Below, one piece after another: positions 1 through 10,482 of a stretch of 64,000 bases of DNA; the first letter of the stretch is position 1; every line of letters begins with the position of its first letter. The notes beneath the pieces are model-generated. The model did no database searches. It saw only the letters and a list, made by a program, of their open reading frames with translations, and had not been told where the DNA came from. Both the position numbers and the translations under genes were made by a program. Source of the DNA: Bifidobacterium breve (lineage in GTDB: Bacteria; Actinomycetota; Acidimicrobiia; Acidimicrobiales; Ilumatobacteraceae); the NCBI GenBank assembly GCA_945862045.1, contig CAMAWR010000008.1:1-64000 (forward strand). The letters are read 5' to 3'.

Positions 1-34
1 GGAGTGGCGCGGCGCGGTTCATGTTGCTGTGGCG

Positions 35-52
35 TGCGCACTTTGGTGCGCA
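35..52. other. Perfect stem-loop upstream of guaB1
   Basis: A 7-bp perfect inverted repeat (TGCGCAC / GTGCGCA) flanks a TTTG loop. No T-run follows, so it may be the terminator of a gene left of the window or part of the guaB1 upstream region; the sequence does not decide. Confidence 0.45.
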
Positions 53-63
53 GCGCTTAACAG

Positions 64-2187
<2,124 letters not shown>

Positions 2188-2195
<8 letters not shown>

Positions 2196-2217
2196 CGAAA
2201 TACACGTCATGACGAAA
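2188..2217. repeat. 13-bp direct repeat at the cmk/plsC junction
   Basis: CGTCATGACGAAA occurs at 2188-2200 and again at 2205-2217, a 17-base period. Each copy contains the palindrome CGTCATGACG and an ATG. The first ATG (2192) opens a six-codon frame that stops at once; the second (2209) is the plsC start. Confidence 0.8.
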
Positions 2218-2889
2218 CACGCGACGCAACTCGTCGGCCAGTCGCTGGCGACCCGGGTTCTGTACGTCGTCGTGCGCGACCTGCTGCTGATTCTCTGTAA
2301 AGTGTGGTTCCGTTATTCAATCAGCGGCAAGGAAAATCTGCCCAAGAGCGGGGCCTACATCATCGCGCCTGTGCACCGCTCGAACGTCGACTCGCCGCTC
2401 GCGTCATTCGTGACCCGCCGCCGCGCGCGGTTCATGGGCAAGGACTCGCTGTGGAAGTTTAAGACACTCGGCAAGTTTTTTTCGTTGCTCGGTGGTTTTC
2501 CGGTCACGCGTGGAGCAGCCGACCTCGAGGCGTTGAAGCGTTGTGTGGCGGTGCTCGACGGGGGAGAACCTCTTGTGATGTTTCCCGAGGGCACGCGACA
2601 GCAGGGCAACACTCTGCATCCGCTGTTCGATGGCCCGGCGTACGTTGCGTTGAAGCGCGGGGTTCCGATCATTCCGGTGGGCATCGGTGGATCAGAACAG
2701 GTGATGCGCAAGGGCTCCAAGATGATCTGGCCACGAAAATGTCATCTCACGATCGGGGCACCCATCGTGGTCGAGCGAGCAAGTACGGGTCGCGTTGATC
2801 GCGAGAAGATGGCGGCGATCACCGCCGAGCTCACTAATCGCTTGCAGGCTGCCTTCGACGACGCCCGCCGTCGTGTTGGGGCCGCCTAG
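2209..2889 (+). CDS. plsC: 1-acyl-sn-glycerol-3-phosphate acyltransferase (PlsC family)
   Basis: Membrane-associated acyltransferase of phospholipid synthesis that transfers an acyl group to lysophosphatidate. The 226-residue protein has the HX4D catalytic motif (HRSNVD), the FPEGTR acceptor-binding motif and the downstream PIIPVGIGG block. A hydrophobic stretch near residues 15-30 (YVVVRDLLLILCKVWF) suits membrane attachment. Start ATG 2209 was chosen because the homologous region begins just after it and the next upstream in-frame starts lie deep inside cmk. It ends tail-to-tail with the M18 peptidase, with the two stop codons sharing a CTAG tetramer. Confidence 0.92.
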   Translation: MTKHATQLVGQSLATRVLYVVVRDLLLILCKVWFRYSISGKENLPKSGAYIIAPVHRSNVDSPLASFVTRRRARFMGKDSLWKFKTLGKFFSLLGGFPVTRGAADLEALKRCVAVLDGGEPLVMFPEGTRQQGNTLHPLFDGPAYVALKRGVPIIPVGIGGSEQVMRKGSKMIWPRKCHLTIGAPIVVERASTGRVDREKMAAITAELTNRLQAAFDDARRRVGAA

Positions 2890-4151
2890 CCGCGCAGAAA
2901 TGCACCCACGATGTTCGGTAAATCAAGCGCGTCCTGCACCCCGCACACCTCGCGCGCCGAATGCATCGACAGTTGCGGTACACCGACATCCACGGTGTCG
3001 ATGCCGAGTCGTGTTGCCGTGATCGGACCAATGGTCGAACCGCACGGCAGGTTGTTGCGCGACATGAATACCTGATGTGTCGTACGCGCGGCTTTGCAGG
3101 CCGCAAGGAAGGCGACGCTTGACGCCGCCGAGGTGGCATATCGCTGATTGGCGTTGCTCTTCAGTGCCACACCCCGGTTGACGAGCGGCGCGTGGTGGGG
3201 GTCATGGCGTTCCGGATAGTTCGGATGCACCGCATGCGCGTTATCACACGACAAGCAAGCTGAGGCCGGCAACATTGCCAGGTACTCGCCCCGTGATTTG
3301 CCGAGGGCGTACGCCACCCGTTCCAGAACGTGTTCGAGCAGTGGCCCGGCGGCACCCGTCGTGCTTTCACTGCCGACTTCTTCATGGTCGAACAGTGCCG
3401 CCACGGCGACACCGGAGTTGCCTGCCACGGCCCTCATCGCGTGGACCGCTGCCCAACATGACAATTGATTGTCGAGTCGTCCACTGGCGAGCAGCGAACC
3501 ATCGACACCGATGACCCGCGCCGGTTCATGGTCGACGAGTTGAGCGTGCACGGCGAGCACATCACGGCGTGCGACGCCGGCGAGCATCGCGACAAAATCA
3601 GCAATGGTCAGTTCGGTCGTGCCGGTGTGCCACACGGGGCGCAGATGGGCATGTTTGTCCAGCACGACACCGCTTTCGTTGACACCACGGTCGAGGTGAA
3701 TGGCGAGTTGCGGAAGTCGGGCAATCGCCTGTGTCGAACGGAACAACCGTCGCGAACCGTCGCGATGCACGACATGGCCAGCCACATCGAGATCGCGGTC
3801 GAGCCATGAGTTCAACAGTGGTGACCCGTAGATTTCCACGGCCAGTGTTCCGAAGTTGCTGGCTGTACCTTCCGGATTCAATTTGAGGTGCAAGCCGGGC
3901 GAGTCGGTGTGGGCTCCGACGACACGAAAATGGTCGTTCACGCGCGGGGATGTAACGAAGGCGATGATCGCCCCATCGCGGGTGACGAAACCCTTCGTCG
4001 CGCGACCCGCAAAACTCGGGAATTCGCTGGCGGTATCGAACCACACGAAGCCGGCCGCCAGCAGTCGCTCTACGGCGGTTGCCACCACATGATGCGACGT
4101 TGGCGAACCGTCGAGAAACGCGGTGAGGCTGGCGAGCGGTCGCTCAGCCAC
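2886..4151 (-). CDS. M18 family aspartyl/leucyl aminopeptidase
   Basis: A 421-residue metallo-aminopeptidase, close to the family norm of about 430. Zinc-ligand blocks are visible: GAHTDSPGL near residue 83, DHEEVGSES in the middle and NAHAVHPNYPERHDP in the C-terminal third. Members remove N-terminal acidic or neutral residues from peptides in the cytosol. GTG 4151 is chosen because it sits at the end of the upstream gene (GGTGGCTGA) and gives the expected N-terminus; longer readings run through that gene in another frame. It follows the small membrane protein gene at 4144-4443 with a short overlap. Confidence 0.9.
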   Translation of the reverse strand: MAERPLASLTAFLDGSPTSHHVVATAVERLLAAGFVWFDTASEFPSFAGRATKGFVTRDGAIIAFVTSPRVNDHFRVVGAHTDSPGLHLKLNPEGTASNFGTLAVEIYGSPLLNSWLDRDLDVAGHVVHRDGSRRLFRSTQAIARLPQLAIHLDRGVNESGVVLDKHAHLRPVWHTGTTELTIADFVAMLAGVARRDVLAVHAQLVDHEPARVIGVDGSLLASGRLDNQLSCWAAVHAMRAVAGNSGVAVAALFDHEEVGSESTTGAAGPLLEHVLERVAYALGKSRGEYLAMLPASACLSCDNAHAVHPNYPERHDPHHAPLVNRGVALKSNANQRYATSAASSVAFLAACKAARTTHQVFMSRNNLPCGSTIGPITATRLGIDTVDVGVPQLSMHSAREVCGVQDALDLPNIVGAFLRG

Positions 4152-4443
4152 CGGGGAGGTTGAACGGGATTTCGACCGTGACGTCACGCCCGAAGAAACT
4201 ACAGGTGATATCGCTGGTATCACCCTGTTCGACGCGGGCTTGAATCTTGGCAATGCACGCTGAAAGTGAATCGCGCTGGGTGAAACCAAGCCAGATCACA
4301 CCGGCAAAGACGGCGACGAGGAGCAACTTGGAGACCACCGACGACACGAACTTGAGCACCACCAGGATGCCCAGCACTCCGACGACCATCGCTATGAGCG
4401 ATGCATCTCGTGCCGACTGGGCGTTGAACGATGAGATATCCAC
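4144..4443 (-). CDS. Small membrane protein, unknown function
   Basis: A predicted 99-residue protein. The first part (about residues 15-55) is hydrophobic and probably forms two closely spaced membrane helices around a KFVSSVVSK turn. The C-terminal tail is polar, with two cysteines (SACIAK and ITCSFF). I do not recognise the family. Start GTG 4443 avoids overlap with the divergent DUF3151 gene; the frame remains open further upstream, so the start is uncertain. It lies directly before the M18 aminopeptidase on the same strand and likely shares its transcript. Confidence 0.6.
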   Translation of the reverse strand: MDISSFNAQSARDASLIAMVVGVLGILVVLKFVSSVVSKLLLVAVFAGVIWLGFTQRDSLSACIAKIQARVEQGDTSDITCSFFGRDVTVEIPFNLPGG

Positions 4444-4474
4444 TGTGGCCGAAAGTCTGCCAGCCTGGCATTCA

Positions 4475-4480
4475 TAGACT
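4475..4480 (+). promoter_or_regulatory. -10 TAGACT, leaderless promoter of the DUF3151 gene
   Basis: TANNNT hexamer ending 6 bases before ATG 4487; no SD between them. Confidence 0.55.
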
Positions 4481-4486
4481 GCGCAT

Positions 4487-4918
4487 ATGAGTGACCTTCC
4501 AGTCTCAATGTCGCGCAGTGGTCCACCCGAGACGGTGATGCCGGCGATTGCCGTCGCGATCACGCACGCACTCGCGCAGGCCAACGCCGTGGCACTAGAG
4601 CAACGTCGGGCGGCGGTCTCGCGGGTGGTCGCCGACCATCCGACGTGTTTGCAAGCTTGGGCGGCGCTCGGTAAAGCCAGCACGCCTGGCGTGGATGCCT
4701 ACATGGCATTTCGCATCGGCTATCACCGCGGGCTTGACCAGTTGCGGGGGAGTGGTTGGCGAGGTTCGGGCTTCGTGCGCTGGGCCCACGAGTCGAATCA
4801 CGGCTTTTTGGAATGTCTCGAGGGTCTGGCACTGCACGCTGGCGTCATCGGTGAAACATCAGAGGCGATTCGCTGTGGGCAATTTCTCATGCAACTCGAC
4901 CCCCGGGGTCGCGCCTAG
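4487..4918 (+). CDS. DUF3151 family protein
   Basis: A 143-residue protein of a family typical of Actinobacteria and of unknown function. The recognisable core is the run from the helical repeat region (HPTCLQAWAALG, about 51-62) through FRIGYHRGLDQLRGSGWRG and WAHESNHGFLECLEGLA to the terminal IGETSEAIRCGQFLMQLDP. It resembles a small TPR-like helical protein. A leaderless start at ATG 4487 is supported by TAGACT at 4475-4480. mobA follows after 11 bases. Confidence 0.85.
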   Translation: MSDLPVSMSRSGPPETVMPAIAVAITHALAQANAVALEQRRAAVSRVVADHPTCLQAWAALGKASTPGVDAYMAFRIGYHRGLDQLRGSGWRGSGFVRWAHESNHGFLECLEGLALHAGVIGETSEAIRCGQFLMQLDPRGRA

Positions 4919-4929
4919 CAACACCAGCC

Positions 4930-5538
4930 ATGAACATTCGTGCGGTGCTCGGCGCCGTGCTCGTCGGCGGTGAAAGCAAACGATTCGGCCGAGACAAAGC
5001 CGCAGCAATATTCCGCGGTCAGACCCTGCTCGATCACCAGCTCGCGACGTTGCACGCCGCGACGATCACCCAACTGGCCTATGTCGGGGGAAATCCGCGG
5101 GCTGTGGTGGCGCATGGTGCGGTGCATGTGCCCGATGCAGTCGGCGGGCGGGCGGCTCTCGGGCCCGAGCGTTCGGCATTGCTCGGGGTGCTCAGCGCAT
5201 TGCTGTACGCCGAGTCGGCTGGTTGTGATCGTGCGGTAATCATCGCCTGTGATGTGCCGCTTCTGACCTCGGCCACCATCACCAGTTTGTGCAACGCACT
5301 CGAGAGCGCCGAGATCGCGGTTGCATCTGCAGAACGCAGCCACTGGACGATCATCGCGGCGCGCACGAGCACCAGACCATTGCTCGAGCATCAGTACGAA
5401 ACAGGAGTGCGCGCACTACACGAGGCACTCACACATTGCGCGGTCCTATTCATGCCCGTCGCAGAACACGAGTTGGTCAATGCCAACGATCAGAAAACGC
5501 TGCAAGCCATCGCTGACTCACCATCGGCCCATGGGTAG
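4930..5538 (+). CDS. mobA: Molybdenum cofactor guanylyltransferase (MobA-like)
   Basis: A 202-residue nucleotidyltransferase. The N-terminal GTP-binding signature is clear (LVGGESKRFGRDKA, about residues 11-24), followed by LLDHQL and the metal-binding region near ACDVPLL. MobA transfers GMP from GTP to molybdopterin, making the guanine dinucleotide cofactor. Relatives (MocA) use CTP, and the carboxysome-like molybdenum hydroxylase encoded at 55954-59566 would be expected to need a cytosine form, so the nucleotide specificity here deserves care. It sits between DUF3151 and a rhodanese gene. Confidence 0.85.
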   Translation: MNIRAVLGAVLVGGESKRFGRDKAAAIFRGQTLLDHQLATLHAATITQLAYVGGNPRAVVAHGAVHVPDAVGGRAALGPERSALLGVLSALLYAESAGCDRAVIIACDVPLLTSATITSLCNALESAEIAVASAERSHWTIIAARTSTRPLLEHQYETGVRALHEALTHCAVLFMPVAEHELVNANDQKTLQAIADSPSAHG

Positions 5539-5541
5539 GCT
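5536..5541 (+). promoter_or_regulatory. -10 TAGGCT, leaderless promoter of the rhodanese gene
   Basis: TANNNT hexamer overlapping the mobA stop region and ending 8 bases before ATG 5550; no SD. Confidence 0.5.
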
Positions 5542-5549
5542 CAATCGCT

Positions 5550-5873
5550 ATGTCGGTACGGGAAATTTCGGTAAACGAGCTCGACACCATCCTGGCTCGC
5601 GGTGGGGTCGTCATCGATGTGCGTGAACCGGACGAGTTTCAGGAAGGCCATGTCAAGGGCGCGATTTCGATTCCGCTCGGCACGGTGCCCGACACCGTCG
5701 AAGCGTTCCGTAGGCCAACGCCGGTGTACGTGATTTGTGCCAGCGGAGGGCGCAGCATGCGGGCCTGCGAATTTCTGCATAGTGCAGGAGTGACGAATGT
5801 GGTCAATGTTGCCGGTGGCACGCTCGGTTTTGCAGCCCTCGGCAGCGAACTTGAGACCGGTAACGAAGCGTGA
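5550..5873 (+). CDS. Rhodanese-like domain protein
   Basis: A single-domain rhodanese of 107 residues. It shows the VIDVREPDEFQEGH(V) N-terminal block, the active-site cysteine in the loop CASGGRS (about residue 70) and the closing VNVAGGTLG segment. Such proteins carry sulfur as a persulfide on the cysteine; the substrate is unknown. A short loop of this kind suits sulfur transfer rather than phosphatase chemistry. It lies 16 bases before rnd. Confidence 0.88.
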   Translation: MSVREISVNELDTILARGGVVIDVREPDEFQEGHVKGAISIPLGTVPDTVEAFRRPTPVYVICASGGRSMRACEFLHSAGVTNVVNVAGGTLGFAALGSELETGNEA

Positions 5874-5889
5874 CGGCCAAGGTGGTTGC

Positions 5890-7050
5890 TTGAGCGTCAC
5901 GGAACACTTCGTCAGCGATGATGCAGCTTTGGCCGAAGTGGTGCGCGAGGCCCTGTCTGCACCGCTGTATTCGCTGGATACCGAATTCCACCGTGAACGC
6001 ACGTATTTTCCCCGGCTGGCACTCGTGCAACTGCAGTGGGGCACGACGAATGTATTGATCGACCCCCTTGCGGTTGACCCGCGCGGATTGGCCGATCTGT
6101 TGCGGGGTCCGGGTCTCGCAATTTTGCATGCCTCGCAACAGGACCTGGAAGTGATGCGATATGCGGTGGGCGAAGTTCCGAGCCGCATGTTCGACACCCA
6201 ACTTGCTGCCGGGTTCATCGGCTACTCAACGCCGTCGTTGGCATCTTTGGTGCAGTCGCTGCTGAAGGTGATGCTGTCCAAGGGTGACCGTATGACCGAC
6301 TGGATGCGCCGACCGCTCACGGCCAGTCAATGTTCGTACGCGCGCAGCGATGTGGCGTACCTCGAGCAACTGTTCGAACGTATCAGTGCGCGACTCACCG
6401 AACTTGGTCGCGGTGGATGGGTCGCCCAAGCATGCGAAGAGTTGCGCCAACGTCCGTGGGGAGAAAGCAACCCCGATGAAGCCTGGTTGCGAATCAAGGA
6501 TGCACGGGCGTTGAAGGGCGAAGCGCGAGGTGTGGCTCAGGCGTTGGCCGCGTGGCGGGAGCGCCGAGCAATGTCGACCAATGTGCCGTTACGCCGCGTG
6601 ATGAGCGACATGGCACTCATCGGGATAGCGCAGGCAGCGCCGAAGTCGACCGAGGATTTGTCGCACGCCCGTGGCGTTGACGAGCGGTATCTCAACGGGT
6701 CGATCGCCCGCGAAGTTTTGGCGGCGGTGAAAGAAGGTCGGGATCGGATCGTGGAGATCGAGTCGAATGGCCACGAGCCGCTCGAAAAACGGCTCCGACC
6801 AGCCGTCACGCTCGTGACCGCCTGGATCGGCGAACTGGCCCGCACCCACGACATCGACCCGACACTCGTCGCCACGAACCGCGACATCGTGGCGCTCTTG
6901 GCGGGTGCAGAATCGCGATTGGCGCACGGCTGGCGGCGTGATCTGGTCGGTCGCGACATTGAACGACTGCTCGCCGGTGAGACAGGTCTGTCTTTTGATG
7001 GTGACGGCAGGCTCAGGCTTATCCCTGCCAAAGACGCAAACAGCGAGTAA
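5890..7050 (+). CDS. rnd: Ribonuclease D family 3'-5' exonuclease (HRDC domain)
   Basis: A 386-residue DEDDy exonuclease. Exo motifs are visible in order: LDTEFHRERTYFP (about residues 29-41), LHASQQDLEVM near 80 and YARSDVAYLEQLF near 155, supplying the acidic residues and the tyrosine. A C-terminal HRDC-type helical region follows (LAAWRERRAMSTNVPLRRVMSD). It likely trims 3' ends of tRNA precursors and other stable RNAs in the cytosol. TTG 5890 was chosen because an AAGGTGG ribosome binding site lies just upstream (5879-5885) and the conserved region begins soon after; earlier in-frame codons overlap the rhodanese gene. Confidence 0.88.
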   Translation: MSVTEHFVSDDAALAEVVREALSAPLYSLDTEFHRERTYFPRLALVQLQWGTTNVLIDPLAVDPRGLADLLRGPGLAILHASQQDLEVMRYAVGEVPSRMFDTQLAAGFIGYSTPSLASLVQSLLKVMLSKGDRMTDWMRRPLTASQCSYARSDVAYLEQLFERISARLTELGRGGWVAQACEELRQRPWGESNPDEAWLRIKDARALKGEARGVAQALAAWRERRAMSTNVPLRRVMSDMALIGIAQAAPKSTEDLSHARGVDERYLNGSIAREVLAAVKEGRDRIVEIESNGHEPLEKRLRPAVTLVTAWIGELARTHDIDPTLVATNRDIVALLAGAESRLAHGWRRDLVGRDIERLLAGETGLSFDGDGRLRLIPAKDANSE

Positions 7051-7059
7051 ACTCTTATC

Positions 7060-7115
7060 TAATGTCCATCGCCTAGGCGGATGACCCTCGTGGCTCCGCT
7101 ACTACAAACGGAGCC
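7060..7115 (+). promoter_or_regulatory. Leader of the 65-aa/typA unit: -10 TAATGT and SD-sequestering hairpin
   Basis: TAATGT (7060-7065, inside TATCTAATGT) is a candidate -10. Downstream, GGCTCCG (7092-7098) can pair perfectly with CGGAGCC (7109-7115), and the second arm holds the GGAG ribosome binding site of the gene starting at 7121. A 10-bp palindrome (CGCCTAGGCG) lies at 7069-7078. Confidence 0.5.
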
Positions 7116-7120
7116 TTACA

Positions 7121-7318
7121 GTGAAAAAAGGTCGTCATCGTCGGTTCGAAGAGGCGCGCAAATTGAAGCAGTCCGGCCCCAGCGCCGCTGATCTTGGTAT
7201 TGCTGCGGAAAAAATCGCCAAAGGTGAACAGGATGAATTCGCCGAAATTGCCGAGCGCTACGGCGTGGTGTTCAACGATGAGGGCGAAATTGCCGACGAC
7301 GAAGGGTCGTCCAACTGA
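7121..7318 (+). CDS. Small basic/acidic protein, unknown function
   Basis: A 65-residue protein with a strongly basic N-terminus (KKGRHRRFEEARKLK) that might bind RNA or the ribosome, and an acidic C-terminus (DEGEIADDEG). I do not recognise a named family. GTG 7121 has a GGAG site 7 bases upstream, held in a hairpin. Its stop overlaps the proposed CTG start of typA by four bases, which suggests translational coupling to that GTPase. Confidence 0.7.
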   Translation: MKKGRHRRFEEARKLKQSGPSAADLGIAAEKIAKGEQDEFAEIAERYGVVFNDEGEIADDEGSSN

Positions 7319-9147
7319 GCGATCTGTTTCGCAACGTCGCGATCGTCGCGCACGTTGACCATGGCAAGACCACGTTGGTCGATGAATTGCTGCGTCAGAC
7401 CGGAACCTTTGCTGCGCACCAACAGCTCGTGGAGCGCGTCATGGACTCCAACGACCAAGAGCGTGAACGTGGTATCACGATCCTTGCCAAGGCTGCGTCG
7501 ATCGAGTGGCGTGGCGTCAAGATCAATCTGGTCGACACACCAGGTCACGCCGACTTCGGTGGCGAAGTAGAGCGTGCATTGGCGCTCGTCGATGGTGTGT
7601 TGTTACTCGTCGATGCTGCTGAAGGCCCACTGCCACAAACTCGCTACGTGCTGTCCAAAGCGCTTGCTGCCGACCTGCCCGTCGTGCTCGTGATCAACAA
7701 GGTGGATCGCAGCGACGCTCGCCCCGAGGAAGTGCTGCTCGACGTCGAACATCTCTTCTTGGATCTTGCCCATGCCGACCACCATTTGAACTTTCCCGTC
7801 ATTTCTGCCGTTGCCCGCGAAGGTCGCGCGATGAAGGGTGTTGGAATGCCAGGTGCCGATGCCGACCTCGTGCCGCTCCTTGATGCCATCCTCGACGCGA
7901 TTCCCGCCCCGCAGGGCGACGCGGGAGCGCCGTTGCAAGCACTGGTCACCAACCTTGATGCCAGTGATTACCTCGGTCGCTTGGCGATTGGGCGTGTGCA
8001 TGCCGGCACGCTGCGCAAGGGTGACACGATTGCATTGCTCGGCAAGCCCGACGGCGACGCCCCGCTGATGGTGAAGCGAAAGATCTCGCATCTGTCGCAA
8101 TTCACCGGCATCAGTCGCACTGAAGTTTCCACGATCGTTGCCGGCGACTTGTTCATCGTCGCCGGAATCGAGGACGTGAACGTCGGTGACACGCTGGCCA
8201 ACGTCGAGACCCCCGTCGCCCTGCCTCGTCTCGAAGTGGACGAGCCGGTTTTGCGGATGAGTTTCGCCGTCAACTCTTCGCCATTCTCTGGTCGCGAGGG
8301 TACATATGTAACGAGTCGACACCTGCGTGACCGTTTGTACCGCGAGATTCTTGGCAACGTCTCGATTCGACTGTTCGACACCGAGTCACCCGACATCATC
8401 GAGGTGGCGGGTCGTGGCGAGTTGCAACTTGCGGTGTTGATCGAAAATATGCGCCGCGAGGGCTACGAAATGCAGGTAAGCCGCCCGCAGGTCATCACCA
8501 AAGAGGTCAACGGCAAGACGCACGAGCCATATGAACGCGGCACGGTCGACGTGCCCGACGAGTTCGTCGGTGCGGTCACTCAGGCGATCGCCCCGCGTCG
8601 TGGTCGTATCGTCGACATGCGAACCGGTGATTCCGGTCGCACGATCATGCATTTTTCTGCACCATCACGCGGGCTTATCGGGTTCCGCTCGTTGTTGCTC
8701 ACGGTTACCCGCGGCACTGCACTCATTCACCAGAGCTTCGCCGGTTTTGAACCCTGGGCGGGCGACGTGCCGCATCGTCTCGGTGGGGCGATGATTGCCG
8801 ACCGCATCGGACCGGTTACCGCCTATGCGCTCGACAACCTGCAGATGCGTGGAACGTTGTTCGTCGAGCCAGGCAACGAGGTCTACGAGGGCATGGTGGT
8901 GGGCGAGTGTGCCCGCGGCGAAGAGATGGTCGTGAACGCGGTTCGAGCGAAGGAAAAGAACAACATCCGCACGCACAGCCATGACGACGGCGTGAAGTTG
9001 GCCGCCCCAGTCATCCACTCACTGGAGACGGCGATCGAGTGGATTGGTGACGACGAACTTGTGGAGGTGACACCCAAGTCCGTGCGCATCCGTAAGCGTT
9101 GGCTGAGCATCGAAGATCGCCGACGGTCGAACAAAAAAGGCGGTTGA
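7315..9147 (+). CDS. typA: Ribosome-associated GTPase TypA/BipA, with CTG start
   Basis: A 610-residue translational GTPase of the EF-G-like superfamily that acts on the 30S/70S ribosome under stress and in subunit assembly. G1 is AHVDHGKTT (about residues 13-21), then DSNDQERERGITI (switch I), DTPGHADFGGEV (G3), NKVDR (G4) and later the EF-G-like domains and the BipA-specific C-terminal domain. The frame holds no ATG, GTG or TTG between the stop at 7279 and TTG 7375, yet the P-loop lies between them. CTG 7315 sits 8 bases after a GAAGGG site and overlaps the upstream TGA, giving an N-terminus (xSDLFRNVAIVAHVDHGK) like that of other BipA proteins. The family call is firm; the CTG start is inference. 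Confidence 0.93.
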   Translation: MSDLFRNVAIVAHVDHGKTTLVDELLRQTGTFAAHQQLVERVMDSNDQERERGITILAKAASIEWRGVKINLVDTPGHADFGGEVERALALVDGVLLLVDAAEGPLPQTRYVLSKALAADLPVVLVINKVDRSDARPEEVLLDVEHLFLDLAHADHHLNFPVISAVAREGRAMKGVGMPGADADLVPLLDAILDAIPAPQGDAGAPLQALVTNLDASDYLGRLAIGRVHAGTLRKGDTIALLGKPDGDAPLMVKRKISHLSQFTGISRTEVSTIVAGDLFIVAGIEDVNVGDTLANVETPVALPRLEVDEPVLRMSFAVNSSPFSGREGTYVTSRHLRDRLYREILGNVSIRLFDTESPDIIEVAGRGELQLAVLIENMRREGYEMQVSRPQVITKEVNGKTHEPYERGTVDVPDEFVGAVTQAIAPRRGRIVDMRTGDSGRTIMHFSAPSRGLIGFRSLLLTVTRGTALIHQSFAGFEPWAGDVPHRLGGAMIADRIGPVTAYALDNLQMRGTLFVEPGNEVYEGMVVGECARGEEMVVNAVRAKEKNNIRTHSHDDGVKLAAPVIHSLETAIEWIGDDELVEVTPKSVRIRKRWLSIEDRRRSNKKGG

Positions 9148-9156
9148 ACCGGCGCC

Positions 9157-9363
9157 ATGTCGGACCTCGACGACATCATCAGCCGGCTGCGTTCGGTGTC
9201 AGAAGATTTGGCTGATCGGGCAATCAGTGCGCTCAGCGAAACCCTGCGTGCGGGTGGCACAAAGCGACCAGACAGTGAGCGTGCATTGACGCAAGCGCGG
9301 CGCGCCGTGGAAAAAGCGATTGGTTTGCTCGAACGACTGCCGTCGTCGTCCGACGATGCCTGA
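9157..9363 (+). CDS. Small helical protein, unknown function
   Basis: A 68-residue acidic protein, largely helical by composition (SDLDDIISRLRSVSEDL; ARRAVEKAIGLLERL), with spacing of hydrophobic residues that suits a short coiled coil or helical hairpin. No family recognised. It begins 9 bases after typA on the same strand and ends 4 bases before the convergent tal gene, so it is probably the last gene of that transcript. Confidence 0.6.
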   Translation: MSDLDDIISRLRSVSEDLADRAISALSETLRAGGTKRPDSERALTQARRAVEKAIGLLERLPSSSDDA

Positions 9364-9367
9364 GCGG

Positions 9368-10480
9368 CTAGGAGTGCCCGCGTATCGCCGCTGATTTGGC
9401 GGTGAGTACACCGAGTAGTTCATCGAAACTCTTCTGGAATGATGCGACACCTTCGTGTTCGAGGCGGTCCGCCACGTCACGGTGGTCGACACCTGCCTCG
9501 GCAATGTCGAGCCACAACCGTCGTGCCTTGTCGATATCGGCATCGATCGTGCGCGCGACACGACCGTGGTCGTCGAATGCCTCGAGCGTGGCGTCGGGCA
9601 AGGTGTTTACGGTGTTCGGCCCGATGAGTTCATCGACATACAACGTGTCGCGATAGGCGGGATTCTTCGTCGATGTCGACGCCCACAGCGGGCGCTGCAT
9701 TCGCGCCCCAGCGGCCGCCAAACGTGCCCAGCGTGCGCCGGCGAACTTTTCGCTGCACAGTGCGTAGGCCAATTGCGCCTGCGCAATCGCTGCCTGACCG
9801 CGCAATTCACCGGCGCGAGCGGTGCCGACGGCGTCAAGTCGACGGTCGACCTCGGTATCGACACGTGAGACGAAGAAACTTCCGACGCTCGCGATCGATG
9901 ACAAGTCGTTGAAACCCGTCGCCAGATGATCTTCGAGACCTGCAACATAGGCCTCGAGCACATCGGCGTAACGCTCGAGGCTGAAGATGAGCGTTACGTT
10001 CACGCTGCGACCCTCGGCGATCATCGTGCGAATCGCCGGCAGGCCTTCGGTCGTGGCCGGAATCTTGATCATCACGTTGCGACGCGCGATGCGGGTATGC
10101 AGGGCACGTGCGGCGAGCAGCGTTGCTGCACCGTCGTGGGCCAACCCCGGGTCGACCTCGACGCTGACGAAGCCATCCACACCACCCGACTCGGCGTAGG
10201 TCGGTGCGAACACATCGAGTGCGGCGTCGATGTCGCGCAACACGAGTTCCCAGTACGCATCCAGCGGTGCAACATCGGCGCGCGACAGCGACTCGAATTG
10301 GGTGTCATAGTCAGCCGAGCCTTGAATGGCTTTTTGAAAGATCGTCGGGTTGCTGGTGAGCCCGCGTGCGCCACGATCGCGCAGTGCAGCGAGTTGCCCG
10401 CTTGTGATCCAACCGCGTCGCAGATTGTCGAGCCATGGGCTTTGCCCACATTCATCGTGCAGTCGACGCAACAAATTCAT
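9368..10480 (-). CDS. tal: Transaldolase
   Basis: A 370-residue TIM-barrel enzyme of the non-oxidative pentose phosphate pathway; it moves a dihydroxyacetone unit from sedoheptulose-7-P to glyceraldehyde-3-P. The N-terminal GLTSNPTIFQKAI motif (about 40-52) and the Schiff-base lysine in NVMIKIPAT (about residue 139) are present. The length fits the longer actinobacterial Tal type. It starts 2 bases after the transketolase stop, so tkt-tal is an operon. Confidence 0.95.
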   Translation of the reverse strand: MNLLRRLHDECGQSPWLDNLRRGWITSGQLAALRDRGARGLTSNPTIFQKAIQGSADYDTQFESLSRADVAPLDAYWELVLRDIDAALDVFAPTYAESGGVDGFVSVEVDPGLAHDGAATLLAARALHTRIARRNVMIKIPATTEGLPAIRTMIAEGRSVNVTLIFSLERYADVLEAYVAGLEDHLATGFNDLSSIASVGSFFVSRVDTEVDRRLDAVGTARAGELRGQAAIAQAQLAYALCSEKFAGARWARLAAAGARMQRPLWASTSTKNPAYRDTLYVDELIGPNTVNTLPDATLEAFDDHGRVARTIDADIDKARRLWLDIAEAGVDHRDVADRLEHEGVASFQKSFDELLGVLTAKSAAIRGHS

Positions 10481-10482
10481 CG

